Assembly: GCF_013363975.1 (NCBI RefSeq)
Contig: NZ_JABWGN010000023.1
Span: 1 to 64,000 of the forward strand
DNA: 64,000 bases
Direction: 5' to 3'
Origin: Nonomuraea montanisoli
Lineage (GTDB): Bacteria; Actinomycetota; Actinomycetes; Streptosporangiales; Streptosporangiaceae
The notes beneath the pieces are model-generated. The model searched no databases and was not told the origin of the DNA. It saw only the letters and a program-made list of their open reading frames with translations. The position numbers and the translations under genes are program-made. Positions 44,633 through 53,490 of the stretch are shown piece after piece. Each line of letters starts with the position of its first letter. The first letter of the stretch is position 1.

Positions 44633-45010
44633 TCCCCCGGCGGACGCGGGCGTCGGCCGGGGGCGTGTTCGCGGGGGTGGCGTGCGCCTTCTTCCGGGAC
44701 GAGCCGGGCGACCTGTGGGTGCGGGCGCGGGGGCGCTTCGTGCTCCGGCGCGACAACCGGGGCACGGTACGGGCAGAGCCTCGGAAGTCCGGCAAGCCGG
44801 TCGCCATCCGGCTCGGCGACCGCCGACGATCTCAGCCTCGACGCCGGCGTGCCCGAGGGGCCGCGCCGTGGCCCGGTCGTCTACGCGCTGCGCCCTGCCA
44901 GGGTGCGCGAAGCGGCGCGGCACGCGCGGCGCATCCCCTGGCCCGGGCTCGACGCGGCCCTCTCACCAGGGGATGCCGAGGCGCCGGAGCACGAGGATTT
45001 CAAACGCGAT
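44633..45010 (+). pseudogene. Possible frameshifted remnant of a small protein gene
   Basis: In a 512-bp stretch without a normal gene, two frames look protein-like in sequence: FAGVACAFFRDEPGDLWVRA to PVAIRLGD up to about 44820, then DDLSLDAGVPEGPRRGPVVY and ALRPARVREAARHARRIPW in another frame. Joining them with a one-base shift gives a continuous product of about 120 residues. I do not recognise the family. It may also be chance in GC-rich DNA; the rest of the 44553-45064 gap holds nothing I can identify. Confidence 0.3.
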
Positions 45011-45064
45011 CGGGGCTTCGTCGCCGCACCGGCCCTCGGGTCAGGTCGTCGCACCGGCCCCGTG

Positions 45065-46825
45065 TCAGAGGGTGACGGCCCCCTCCAGGAGATCGTCGAA
45101 GCGGTCCAGGTCCGAGGCCGGGCGGTCGAGGCCGCGCAGCGGGCCGTGGTCGGCGAGGTGGGCCTCGGCGTAGAGCCGGGCCACCAGCGCCTTGCGGTCC
45201 GTGCCCAGCTCGCGCTGCTCCCAGCCCGCCTGCTCCAGCAGCAGCGCCGCCGCGTAGACGTCGGCCATGAGCTGGGCCAGCGGGTACAGCCGGGCCTCGG
45301 CCACCTCCGGGTCCAGGCCGGACCAGACGGTGATCGCCTTGCGGAGGTCGCCGATCCGGGCCCGGACCAGGTCGCCGGAGCCCTCGGGGGCCTGGGCGAC
45401 GGCCGCCTCCAGCCGGTCCAGGAACGGCTCGTGGGCGCTCTCGCGGACCATGGCGCGGCGGACGTCGAGGCAGAGGATGTTGTCACCGCCCTCCCAGATC
45501 GGGTTGACCTGGGCGTCGCGCAGGAGGCGGGCGACCGGCCACTGCTCGATGTAGCCGTTGCCGCCGTGGATCTCGACGGCGTCGCTGGCGGCGGTCAGGC
45601 CGAGGCGGGTGGCGCGCAGCTTGACCAGGGCGGGCGCGAGGCGGAGCCGGGGACCGGCGTGGCCGTCGAAGACGAGCGCCTGGACGGCCTCGACCTCGAC
45701 GATCAGCTCCGCCAGCTTGCGGCGCATGAGCGGCTGGTCGATGAGCCTGCGGCCGAACGCCTCCCGGGCGCGGGCGTAGCAGATCGACTCGACGAGCGCG
45801 CGGCGCGCCACGCCGAGTCCCATCATGGCCACGCCGAGCCGCGAGGCGTTGGTCAGCTTCATCATCGTGGCGAGCCCGGACGAGCCCGCGCCGGCCGCTC
45901 CGGGTCCCGAGCCTGCGCCGGCCGCTCCGGCTCCCGGTCCGGCGCCGGGGGCCCCGGCCAGCAGGAACGCCTCGGCTCCGTCGAACTCGACCTCCGCCGA
46001 GGCCACCGACCGCGTGCCCAGCTTGTCCTTGAGCCGCCTGATCCGCACCCCGTTGCGGGAGCCGTCCCGCCGCTCCCAGAGCACGAGGAACGGCGCGACG
46101 GCGACCCCGTCGCCGGTCGCGGCCCGGGCGAGCACGACGAACGCCGAGCCGTTGGCGTTGGAGGCGAACCACTTGAGCCCGGTCAGCCGCCACGCCTCGC
46201 CGTCGGGCACGGCCGTGGCCTCCAGCGCGGCCAGGTCGGAGCCGCCGGTCCGCTCCGTCAGCATCTGGGCGGCCTCGCCGGAGTAGAAGCCGTTGGCGAA
46301 GATGGCCCGGACCCGGTCCCGCACGTCGGCGGGCGCGTGCCGCTCGGCCAGCGAGACGACCATGTCGCCGCCGGTGCCGAGGGCGCAGCCCATGCCGATG
46401 TCGGCCTGGTCGAGCAGGTACGTCCAGGCGGCGGCGAGCGCCGCCGGGTCGGCGCCGTGGGCGCGGGCCTCCTCGGCGAAGGCCGGTGAGGTGAAGTTGT
46501 CGGCCATGAGGGCGTCGCGGGCGGCGTGGAAGGAGGGCGGCATGACGACCTGGCTGACGTCCCTGCCCCACTTGTCGTACTTCTCCAGCCGGGGCGGGTT
46601 GCGGTCGGTCTCCTCCGCCCACCCCGCGACGGGGCCGCCCATGAGCGCGCCGAGCCGGTCCAGGTGCGGCTCGGCCCAGGCCAGGCCGTCGCCGAGGTGC
46701 CGCCGCATGAGCAGCCGCAGGGTCGGGTCGCAGGTCCACCAGTTGCGGCCCGCGGCGCCCTGGTAGCGCTCGGTCGCGTAGCGGTCGCTGCCGTCGAACG
46801 GTTCGATGAGATAGCGCTGCCCCAT
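45065..46825 (-). CDS. Acyl-CoA dehydrogenase (AidB-like subgroup)
   Basis: 586 residues, longer than the usual 380-400. N-terminal extension about 1-175 (GRNWWTCDPTLRLLMRRHLG to FNFTSP-like) as in AidB. Flavin and substrate region: FYSGEAAQMLTERTGGSDLA, TGLKWFASNANGSAF; C-terminal helix bundle AREAFGRRLIDQPLMRRKLA and EIHGGNGYIEQWPVARLLRD. A Gly/Ala/Pro-rich repeat (about 285-310) is inserted in the beta domain. FAD-dependent oxidation of an acyl-CoA is inferred; substrate unknown. ATG 46825 appears leaderless. Divergent from paaX-type regulator. Confidence 0.91.
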   Translation of the reverse strand: MGQRYLIEPFDGSDRYATERYQGAAGRNWWTCDPTLRLLMRRHLGDGLAWAEPHLDRLGALMGGPVAGWAEETDRNPPRLEKYDKWGRDVSQVVMPPSFHAARDALMADNFTSPAFAEEARAHGADPAALAAAWTYLLDQADIGMGCALGTGGDMVVSLAERHAPADVRDRVRAIFANGFYSGEAAQMLTERTGGSDLAALEATAVPDGEAWRLTGLKWFASNANGSAFVVLARAATGDGVAVAPFLVLWERRDGSRNGVRIRRLKDKLGTRSVASAEVEFDGAEAFLLAGAPGAGPGAGAAGAGSGPGAAGAGSSGLATMMKLTNASRLGVAMMGLGVARRALVESICYARAREAFGRRLIDQPLMRRKLAELIVEVEAVQALVFDGHAGPRLRLAPALVKLRATRLGLTAASDAVEIHGGNGYIEQWPVARLLRDAQVNPIWEGGDNILCLDVRRAMVRESAHEPFLDRLEAAVAQAPEGSGDLVRARIGDLRKAITVWSGLDPEVAEARLYPLAQLMADVYAAALLLEQAGWEQRELGTDRKALVARLYAEAHLADHGPLRGLDRPASDLDRFDDLLEGAVTL

Positions 46826-46855
46826 GCCCGGAGTGTTACATATACTCGACACGCG
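46826..46855. promoter_or_regulatory. Overlapping divergent promoters of acyl-CoA dehydrogenase and PaaX-type gene
   Basis: Only 30 bp separate the two start codons. TATACT (46841-46846) fits a -10 for the plus strand, and the minus strand reads TATATGTAACAC in the same place. Both mRNAs are probably leaderless, so one bound regulator would block both. Confidence 0.5.
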
Positions 46856-47614
46856 ATGGAAGACCGTAATGGCATGAGTGTGAGTGGCATGGGCGCGCAG
46901 GGGCTGAGCGCGCGCTCCGCCGTGCTGAGCGCGCTGCTCGGCAGCCACCCGCCGAGCCTGCCCGCCCGTCATCTGGTGCGGGTCGGCGGGCTGTTCGGCA
47001 TCGCCGAGGGCACCGTACGGGTGGCGCTGTCCCGCATGGTGGCCGCCGGGGACCTCTTCCAGGAGGACGGCCGCTACCGGCTGTCGGAGCGGCTGGTCGA
47101 GCGGCAGGCGCGCCAGGACGAGAGCCGCGACCCGCACCTCAAGGCGTGGGACGGCTCGTGGGAGATCGCCGTCGTCACCGCCGAGCGGCGCGCGCCCGCC
47201 GACCGGGCCGCGCTGCGCCACGCGATGACGGCGCTGCGGATGGCCGAGCTGCGCGAGGGCACCTGGATGCGCCCGGCCAACCTGCTGCGTCCCTGGCCCG
47301 CGACCGTCACCGCGCAGTGCACGCTCATCGACGGCAGGCCGCGCACCGATCCCACTCCCCTGCTGTGGGACCTCGACGGGTGGGCCGCCGAGGCGCGCGA
47401 GCTGGAGCGGCGGCTGGAGCGGGCCGAGGGGCTGGCGGAGGGGTTCCTCGTGTCGGCGGCCGTGCTGCGGCACCTGCTGGCCGATCCGCTGCTGCCCGAG
47501 GAGCTGCTGCCGGACGGCTGGCCGGGACGCGAGCTGCGCGCCCGCTACGACGCCTTCGACCGCCGCTACCGCGAGGTGCTCCAGCGCCACCTCACCAGCC
47601 CGGCCGGCCCCTGA
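46856..47614 (+). CDS. PaaX-family transcriptional regulator
   Basis: 252 residues. N-terminal winged HTH: SARSAVLSALLGSHPPSLPA, then LFGIAEGTVRVALSRMVAAG. The PaaX C-terminal region is seen in WDGSWEIAVVTAERRAPADR, LREGTWMRPANL and AEGFLVSAAVLRHLLADPLL. PaaX proteins repress aromatic or fatty acyl-CoA catabolism and bind phenylacetyl-CoA-like ligands. ATG 46856; internal ATGs at 46874 and 46886 are possible. The gene is divergent from the acyl-CoA dehydrogenase, its likely target. Its stop lies at the first unit of an 8-bp repeat array. Confidence 0.92.
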   Translation: MEDRNGMSVSGMGAQGLSARSAVLSALLGSHPPSLPARHLVRVGGLFGIAEGTVRVALSRMVAAGDLFQEDGRYRLSERLVERQARQDESRDPHLKAWDGSWEIAVVTAERRAPADRAALRHAMTALRMAELREGTWMRPANLLRPWPATVTAQCTLIDGRPRTDPTPLLWDLDGWAAEARELERRLERAEGLAEGFLVSAAVLRHLLADPLLPEELLPDGWPGRELRARYDAFDRRYREVLQRHLTSPAGP

Positions 47615-47700
47615 GCGTCAGAGCGTCAGAGCGTCAGAGCGTCAGAGCGTCAGAGCGTCAGAGCGTCAGAGCGTCAGAGCGTCAGAGCGTCAGAGCGTCA
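47613..47700. repeat. Perfect 8-bp tandem repeat, 11 copies
   Basis: GAGCGTCA repeated exactly 11 times (88 bp) with no mismatch, followed by a partial unit. The array provides the stop codons of both convergent genes (TGA at 47612-47614, and on the minus strand 47700-47698). Confidence 0.95.
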
Positions 47701-48735
47701 GAGCGGGACGCCGAAGACGATCCGCTTGTTCCTGAACTCGGTGACGGACCACACCTGCCCGCCCCGCACGCTCAGGTCCTCGGGCCCGATCGGCATCGAC
47801 CGGGTGGTGAGCTTGCCGTCGCGGTACACGAGCAGCTTGCCGTTGGTGCGCGCGTCGGCCGCCTGGCTCAGGTACCACGCCCCGCCGCTCGACACCGCCC
47901 CCTGGATCTTCGGGTGGCCGAGGACGAACGCGTCGCGCGGCGTGCCGCCCAGGTCGGGGCCGAGGTCCCAGCGGACCACGCGGCCGCCCGGCCCGTTCTC
48001 GTCGTACTCGCCGCTGATCAGCGTGTGCGGGGTGGTGCTGCGGTCGATCGAGACGAACGAGAACAGCGGCCCGGGCTGCGCGACGCGCCAGAAGTCGCTC
48101 TGCGGGATGACGTACCGGTAGCCGAACGCGTGGAAGCGCCCGTCGCGCCGCCCCACCTGGGCGGGGTCGCCGAGGTCGCTCTGCACGCTGCGCAGGTCGA
48201 GCACGTGACGCATGTCGAAGACGCGCAGGCCCCGGGTCGTGTCGGCCACGTACAGCAGGTCGCCGTGCCAGGCCACCCCGCCCGCGTGGATGTTGATCGG
48301 GGCGTACGAGCCGTCGGTACGGGGCTCGACCAGCAGCGCGTGCTGGTACTTCAGCGTCTGCGGGCTGAGGAGGGTGAGCCTGACGCCGCGCTCCGGCACG
48401 GGCGGCGCGGGCTTGAAGTACCAGGTCACGGCCAGCACCGAGGCCCCGGCCGAGCCGGAGTCCTCGCCGCAGGTCAGGCCCTGCGGGTACCAGTCGGGCG
48501 TGTCCTGGTCCTTGACGTCGAAGGCGTACCAGTCGGCCGGGCGGGGCTGCATCGCGCCGAGCGCCGCCGCCACTCCCCTGCGGATCCCCGTGCGGTTGGC
48601 GCGGGCGAGCACCGTCGCCGTCGTGACCGCGCCGATCTCCCCCGCGAGCTTTCCGGCCGCCTCCGCCAGCGTGCCGGTCGCCCGCCGTAACGTGTACGGC
48701 GTCGCGTCCGCCGGAACCATCCCCGTGCCCGCCAT
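47698..48735 (-). CDS. Hypothetical beta-propeller-like protein
   Basis: 345 residues, no signal peptide or membrane helix. Repeated strands with Trp/Asp/Gly turns (GGVAWHGDLLYVADTTRGLR, GPLFSFVSIDRSTTPHT, GGQVWSVTEFRNKRIVFG) suggest a beta-propeller. There is an N-terminal helical part with AAALGAMQPRPADWYAFDVK. I do not recognise a named family. ATG 48735 has AGGAGAGG five bases upstream, so translation is well supported. No neighbour suggests a pathway. Confidence 0.75.
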   Translation of the reverse strand: MAGTGMVPADATPYTLRRATGTLAEAAGKLAGEIGAVTTATVLARANRTGIRRGVAAALGAMQPRPADWYAFDVKDQDTPDWYPQGLTCGEDSGSAGASVLAVTWYFKPAPPVPERGVRLTLLSPQTLKYQHALLVEPRTDGSYAPINIHAGGVAWHGDLLYVADTTRGLRVFDMRHVLDLRSVQSDLGDPAQVGRRDGRFHAFGYRYVIPQSDFWRVAQPGPLFSFVSIDRSTTPHTLISGEYDENGPGGRVVRWDLGPDLGGTPRDAFVLGHPKIQGAVSSGGAWYLSQAADARTNGKLLVYRDGKLTTRSMPIGPEDLSVRGGQVWSVTEFRNKRIVFGVPL

Positions 48736-48800
48736 GTGATCCTCTCCTCGTTCCGTCCGATGTGATCAGTTTGACGGGCGGAGCGCCGGGATTGTTGCGA

Positions 48801-50210
48801 CTATCGCCACATATGCACGGGAAGGCCCGACAGCGCGTTCTCGTGGTACTCCCGCACGAGCCGCTCACGGTCGCCGCCGAGCCGCGCCAGCGCCTCGCGC
48901 TGCCAGGTCGAGCCGGTGCGGCGCAGCCGGGCCCGCTGCTCGATGACGCCGAGTGCCCCGTCCACGTCGTCCGGCACCACCCCGGCGGCCAGCAGCGCCG
49001 CGCGCGCCTCCGGCAGCAGGCTCAGCACGAGGTCGGCCGCGTCCATCTCGCCGTCCCTGCCCGGCCAGGACAGCTTCGCGTCCAGGCCGTTCATGGCCGC
49101 CCGGTAGAAGTTCTGGTACGTCTCGGCGAAGCGGTAGCCGGTCAGGTCGCGCTCGGCCTCGGCCAGCGTGAGCCCGACGAGGAACGCCGCGTTGGCCGTC
49201 ATGTCGGCGCACGAGGGCCCGGCGGGCAGGGCGCGCATCTCGACCCGCAGGTGACCGCCGCCGGCCGGGTCGTAGACGGGCCGGTTCCACTGCCAGACCG
49301 TGCCCTGGTGCAGCCGCAGCTCGGGCACGTCCAGCGGGTCGTCGTTGTCGCGCAGCTCGGGCATGATCGGGGCGTAGTCGCGGACGTACCTCTCGAACAG
49401 CTCGTACGCCCCCTCACGCACCCAGTCCGACCCGAACGTGACACGGCCGTCGCGGCGCTCGCGGCGCTCGATGTCGCGGTCGTCGACCGCCTCCTCCATG
49501 AGCGGGATCCGCGTCTCCTCCCACAACCGCCTGCCGAGGAACGACGGCGAGTTGCCGCACACCGCGAGCACCGGCCCGATCGCGAGCTGGGCGGCGTTGA
49601 ACACCCTGGCGAACCGCTGGGGCGGGGTGCGCAGGTGCACCTGCCAGGAGGTGTTGGCCGCCTCCAGGAGCACGTCCGACACCGCCAGCTCCAGATCCTC
49701 GATCTTGACGAGAAACGGTTCCAGCCGCAGCCGGCGAAAGCCCCGGCTCATGGCCCGGTACCTGTTCTGGTCGCTCATCGCCTCCCGGGTGAAGTCCTCG
49801 GTGCCGAGCGTGGGCAGGATGCCGATCGGCACCGCTCCCCCGCCCGGCCCCGCGGCCCCGGCCGCCGCGTCCACCTTGGCCAGCGCCTCCTGAACCTCGC
49901 CGCCGAGGTCCTCGAACGGCCGGCCCGCCAGCGGCAGCGGCGTGAGGTTGACCTCCAGGTTGTAGCGGCCCAGCTCCAGCACCACGCGCGGGTCGCCGAG
50001 CACGCGCAGGGTCTCCTCGTTGCGCGGCAGCGGCCGGCCGCTCCCGTCGATCAGGACCAGCTCCAGCTCCGCGCCGATGGTCGTGGGCCCCTCGCCGAAT
50101 CCCGGCCGGTCCAGCAGCCCCCGCAGCGTGCCGAGCTGTTCCCGGAGCCGCTCGCCGAACGCGGTGTACTCGGCCTCGGTGAAGCGCTCCTTGTCCAGAT
50201 CCTGTCCCAT
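48801..50210 (-). CDS. GCS2-family glutamate--cysteine ligase-like carboxylate-amine ligase
   Basis: 469 residues. IGAELELVLIDGSG is the first ATP/metal motif of glutamate-cysteine ligases of the GCS2/YbdK type; NLEVNLTPLPL, NTSWQVHLR and HLRVEMRALPAGPSCAD follow the same fold. This group joins a carboxylate to an amine using ATP; EgtA-like gamma-glutamylcysteine synthesis is one known role, but no ergothioneine genes are here, so the substrate is open. ATG 50210 has AAGGGGGG upstream. The gene is 35 bp downstream of the SDR gene on the same strand and may be co-transcribed. Confidence 0.87.
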   Translation of the reverse strand: MGQDLDKERFTEAEYTAFGERLREQLGTLRGLLDRPGFGEGPTTIGAELELVLIDGSGRPLPRNEETLRVLGDPRVVLELGRYNLEVNLTPLPLAGRPFEDLGGEVQEALAKVDAAAGAAGPGGGAVPIGILPTLGTEDFTREAMSDQNRYRAMSRGFRRLRLEPFLVKIEDLELAVSDVLLEAANTSWQVHLRTPPQRFARVFNAAQLAIGPVLAVCGNSPSFLGRRLWEETRIPLMEEAVDDRDIERRERRDGRVTFGSDWVREGAYELFERYVRDYAPIMPELRDNDDPLDVPELRLHQGTVWQWNRPVYDPAGGGHLRVEMRALPAGPSCADMTANAAFLVGLTLAEAERDLTGYRFAETYQNFYRAAMNGLDAKLSWPGRDGEMDAADLVLSLLPEARAALLAAGVVPDDVDGALGVIEQRARLRRTGSTWQREALARLGGDRERLVREYHENALSGLPVHMWR

Positions 50211-50245
50211 GCCCCCCTTACTGTCCGGACAGAGGGCGGCCACAC

Positions 50246-50959
50246 CTACCAGGTCAGAGGGCCGTCCTCCGACAGGAAGGCGCCGGTCGGGCCGTCGGCG
50301 CCGAGCGTGGCCAGGCGTACCGCGATCACCGCTCCCTGCTCGGCCGTGCGGTAGCCGGTGTGGCCGTTGAGGTCGGTGGCGCAGTAGCCGGGGGTGCACG
50401 CGTTCACCTTGATCGGGGTGTCGCGCAGCTCCTTGGCGTACGAGGCGGTCACCATGTTGAGCGCGCTCTTGGAGGAGTTGTAGGCCAGGAGATTGTTCTC
50501 CCAGAAGGGGGTCTCCGGGTCGAGGGCCAGGCTGATCGAGCCCAGCTCGCTCGACACGTTCACGATCCGGCCCGCCTCCGACCGGCGCAGCAGCGGCAGC
50601 ATGGCGTTGGTCACCGTGACCACGCCGAAGACGTTCGTCTCGTACACCTCGCGCAGCGTCGACGCCGGCGTGGCGCTGGGGTTCGGCTCCGGCGGCCAGC
50701 CACCGGCGACCCCGGCGTTGTTCACGAGCACGTCCAGCCTGCCGTACTCCCGTTCGATCCACTTGGCCGCGGCCTGGACGCTCTCCTCGTCGGTCACGTC
50801 GAGCAGCACGTACGGCTGGCCGAGCCGCTCGGCGGCGGCCCGCCCGCGCTCGTCGTCGCGCGCCCCGACGACCGCGGTGACGCCGCGCTCGGCGAGCTGG
50901 CGCGCGATCTCGAAGCCGATTCCCTTGTTGGCACCCGTAATCAGGGCTGTCGTCGTCAT
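50246..50959 (-). CDS. SDR-family NAD(P)-dependent oxidoreductase
   Basis: 237 residues. TGANKGIG cofactor motif at 8-15, DVTDEESV, NNAG near 85, catalytic YNSSK near 160 and PGYCATDLNGHTG. The family is short-chain dehydrogenase/reductase, carbonyl-reductase-like (three-residue insert ALDPETPFW before the catalytic Tyr resembles carbonyl reductase 1). NADPH is inferred. ATG 50959 has GGAGGG upstream. Divergent from an MmyB-type regulator, with a palindrome between. Confidence 0.94.
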   Translation of the reverse strand: MTTTALITGANKGIGFEIARQLAERGVTAVVGARDDERGRAAAERLGQPYVLLDVTDEESVQAAAKWIEREYGRLDVLVNNAGVAGGWPPEPNPSATPASTLREVYETNVFGVVTVTNAMLPLLRRSEAGRIVNVSSELGSISLALDPETPFWENNLLAYNSSKSALNMVTASYAKELRDTPIKVNACTPGYCATDLNGHTGYRTAEQGAVIAVRLATLGADGPTGAFLSEDGPLTW

Positions 50960-50990
50960 GCCCTCCACCGTCGCGGCACTCCGGACGTGA

Positions 50991-51006
50991 CGGGAGAGAC
51001 CTCCCG
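50991..51006. promoter_or_regulatory. Palindromic operator candidate between SDR and MmyB-type regulator
   Basis: CGGGAG (50991-50996) and CTCCCG (51001-51006), perfect arms around AGAC. It lies 32 bp upstream of the SDR ATG and 55 bp upstream of the regulator start, the usual position for repression of both. Confidence 0.5.
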
Positions 51007-51061
51007 AAGCTGGGATCGGCGGTACCACCCACGCGAACCGCCCAACAGGGATGATGGAGGC

Positions 51062-51928
51062 ATGGACCGTGACCAGCTCGCCGAGTTCCTCCGCACCCGC
51101 CGCGCCCGCCTCACCCCGCGCGAGGCCGGCCTGCCCGCCGGGGAGCGGCGGCGCACGCCGGGGCTGCGGCGGCAGGAGGTCGCCCAGCTCGCCGGCATGT
51201 CGGTCGACTACTACATCCGGCTGGAGCAGGGCCGCGGGCCGCACCCGTCGCGCCAGGTGCTGAACGCGCTGGCCCGCGCGCTCATGCTGAGCCAGGACGA
51301 GCGGGCGCACCTGTTCCACCTGACCGGGCAGGCGCTGGAGCAGCCGGGCGCCGCCGGCCGGCGCAGGGGCGACGTGCCGGCGAACATCCTGCACCTGATC
51401 CACTTCCTGGAGGAGGTGCCGGCGTTCGTGCTCGACGCCAAGTACGACTTCCTCGCCTGGAACCCGCTGGCGAGGGCCGTCATGCAGGGCCTCGACAGCG
51501 CGGGCCCGGAGCAGCCCAACGCCATCCGCTGGGTCTTCGGCGCGCCCGATCTCGCCGACCACCTCGCCGACGAGGAGAAGAGCCGTTTCGCCCGCGCCGC
51601 CGTCGCCGACCTGCGCGCCGCCTCGGGCCGCTACCCCGGCGACGCCGGGATCCGGGCGCTGGTCGCGGAGATGCTCGCGCTCAGCCCGGAGTTCGCCGCG
51701 CTGTGGGACCGGCACGAGGTGGAGGTGCGCCGCGAGCAGCGCAAGGTGATCCACCATCCGCTCGTGGGCGCCATCGAGGCGACCTGCCAGGTGCTGCCCG
51801 TGCCCGACCGTGACGACCTGCGCCTGGTCATCTACACCACCGAGCCCGGCTCGCCCTCGCACCAGGCCCTGCGCGAGCTGCGCCGTCTCATCGCCGCCGC
51901 GGGGCACGCCGGGTGGAACGTGGGGTGA
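51062..51928 (+). CDS. MmyB-type XRE transcriptional regulator
   Basis: 288 residues. HTH_31/XRE at about 8-85: FLRTRRARLTPREAGLPAG, LRRQEVAQLAGMSVDYYIRL with EQGRGPHPS. The C-terminal MLTR ligand-binding domain (about 105-285) has PAFVLDAKYDFLAWNPLARA, SPEFAALWDRHEV and KVIHHPLVG. Such regulators bind fatty-acid-like ligands and often control an adjacent divergent SDR, as here. ATG 51062, weak ribosome site directly before it. No sign of transfer. Confidence 0.95.
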   Translation: MDRDQLAEFLRTRRARLTPREAGLPAGERRRTPGLRRQEVAQLAGMSVDYYIRLEQGRGPHPSRQVLNALARALMLSQDERAHLFHLTGQALEQPGAAGRRRGDVPANILHLIHFLEEVPAFVLDAKYDFLAWNPLARAVMQGLDSAGPEQPNAIRWVFGAPDLADHLADEEKSRFARAAVADLRAASGRYPGDAGIRALVAEMLALSPEFAALWDRHEVEVRREQRKVIHHPLVGAIEATCQVLPVPDRDDLRLVIYTTEPGSPSHQALRELRRLIAAAGHAGWNVG

Positions 51929-51970
51929 GAGCCTTGCGCGGGCCGCGGCGCCTGACCCTAAGCTCATGAG

Positions 51971-53002
51971 ATGCGAGCCGTTGCGTTTGACCTGTTCGGC
52001 GGAGAGCTCGACCTCCGCGACCTGCCCGACCCCACCCCCGCAGCGCACGGCGCGGTGATCCGCGTGCACGCCACGGGCCTCTGTCGCAGCGACTGGCACG
52101 GCTGGCAGGGCCACGAGCCCGACATCCGCGCCCTGCCGCACGTGCCCGGCCACGAGCTCGCGGGCGTGGTCGAGGCGGTCGGCTCCGACGTGCGCGGGTG
52201 GCTGCCAGGGGCGCGGGTGACCGTCCCGTTCGTGTGCGCCTGCGGCACCTGTACGGCCTGCGCCGCCGGCGAGCAGCAGGTGTGCGAACGGCAGACGCAG
52301 CCCGGCTTCACCCACTGGGGCTCGTTCGCCGAGTACGTGGCGATCGACCACGCCGACGTCAACCTCATCGCCCTGCCCGAGGAGATGGCCTACACCACGG
52401 CCGCCGGGCTGGGCTGCCGCTTCGCCACCGCGTTCCGCGCCGTCGCCCGGGTGGGCGAGGTGCGGCCGGGCGAGTGGGTGGCCGTCCACGGCTGCGGCGG
52501 CGTGGGGCTGTCCGCGGTGATGATCGCCTCGGCGGCGGGCGCGCGGGTGGTGGCCGTCGACATCAGCGCCGACGCGCTGCACCTGGCCGAACGGGCGGGC
52601 GCGACGCATTTCGTGGACGGGTCCGCGGGCGACGCGGGCGCCCAGGTGCGCGAGCTGACGCGGGGCGGCGCGCATGTGTCGATCGACGCGCTGGGCAGCC
52701 CGCGCACGTGCGCCGCCTCCGTCGAGAGCCTGCGCCGCCGCGGCCGGCACGTGCAGGTGGGGCTCCTGCCCGGCGAGACGACGCCGGTGCCGATGAGCCG
52801 GGTGATCGCGCAGGAGCTGCGGCTGCTGGGCAGCCACGGGATGGCGGCGCACGCCTACCCGCCGATGCTGGAGATGATCCGGGCCGGCATCCTGCACCCG
52901 GACCAGCTCGTCACGCGGACGATCGGGCTGGCCGACGCGGGCAAGGCGCTGGCCTCGATCGGCTCGGTGCCGGGCGTGACGATGATCGTCCCCGGCGGCT
53001 AG
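51971..53002 (+). CDS. Zinc-dependent alcohol dehydrogenase (MDR family)
   Basis: 343 residues. Catalytic zinc: C38-type Cys in TGLCRSDWHG, HVPGHELAG and C-terminal ligand region; structural zinc Cys cluster CACGTCTACAAGEQQVC (four Cys). Rossmann motif HGCGGVGLSAVMIA. NAD(P)-dependent alcohol or polyol oxidation is inferred. ATG 51971. The last four bases overlap the convergent CMD gene's stop. The gene is not obviously in an operon; the region upstream to the MmyB gene is 42 bp. Confidence 0.95.
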   Translation: MRAVAFDLFGGELDLRDLPDPTPAAHGAVIRVHATGLCRSDWHGWQGHEPDIRALPHVPGHELAGVVEAVGSDVRGWLPGARVTVPFVCACGTCTACAAGEQQVCERQTQPGFTHWGSFAEYVAIDHADVNLIALPEEMAYTTAAGLGCRFATAFRAVARVGEVRPGEWVAVHGCGGVGLSAVMIASAAGARVVAVDISADALHLAERAGATHFVDGSAGDAGAQVRELTRGGAHVSIDALGSPRTCAASVESLRRRGRHVQVGLLPGETTPVPMSRVIAQELRLLGSHGMAAHAYPPMLEMIRAGILHPDQLVTRTIGLADAGKALASIGSVPGVTMIVPGG

Positions 53003-53490
53003 GCGTCCTCCAGGGGCACGCGCAGCGTGGCGAGCACCGTGGCCAGCATGCCGTAGTGGGCGATGAGCATCACCAGCTCGATCCGCTCCGTCTCGTCGTA
53101 GCGTTCGCACAGGGCGGCCCAGGTGGCGTCGCTCAGGTCCCCGCCGGCGTGGAGCTCGTCGGCCGCCCGCAGCACCAGCAGGTCGCCGGGCGGCCAGTCG
53201 GCGTCGTCTCGCCGTACGGCGTCGATCTCCCGGTCGGTCAGGCCGGCCTCGCGGCCGATGCGCGTGTGGTGGGCCCACTCGTAGGCGCTTCCGTGGCGGT
53301 GCGCGGTGCGCAGGATGGCCAGTTCGCGCTCGCGCGCGGGCAGGGTGCCGTACAGCAGGACGCTGCCGAAGCCGAGCCAGGCGCGGAAGAGCCTGGGGTG
53401 GCGGCCGAGCGTGGTGAAGACGTTCTGGGGGTTGTCCCGCTGGAAGTCGTCCCACTGCTCGGGCGGGAGGGGGCGCACGCGAGGTTCCAT
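52999..53490 (-). CDS. Carboxymuconolactone decarboxylase (AhpD-like) family protein
   Basis: 163 residues from ATG 53490 (ATG 53502 is possible). The central CMD segment is RERELAILRTAHRHGSAYEWAHH with the conserved His pair region; the peroxidase CxxC is not present, so it is not an active AhpD-type alkylhydroperoxidase. Family roles include small-molecule decarboxylation or peroxide defence; here function is unknown. Convergent with the alcohol dehydrogenase, overlap 4 bp. Confidence 0.88.
   Translation of the reverse strand: MEPRVRPLPPEQWDDFQRDNPQNVFTTLGRHPRLFRAWLGFGSVLLYGTLPARERELAILRTAHRHGSAYEWAHHTRIGREAGLTDREIDAVRRDDADWPPGDLLVLRAADELHAGGDLSDATWAALCERYDETERIELVMLIAHYGMLATVLATLRVPLEDA

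Noticed and set aside
44849..46489. Long plus-strand frame across the acyl-CoA dehydrogenase gene
   Set aside because: It is the antisense shadow of a gene with clear acyl-CoA dehydrogenase motifs.
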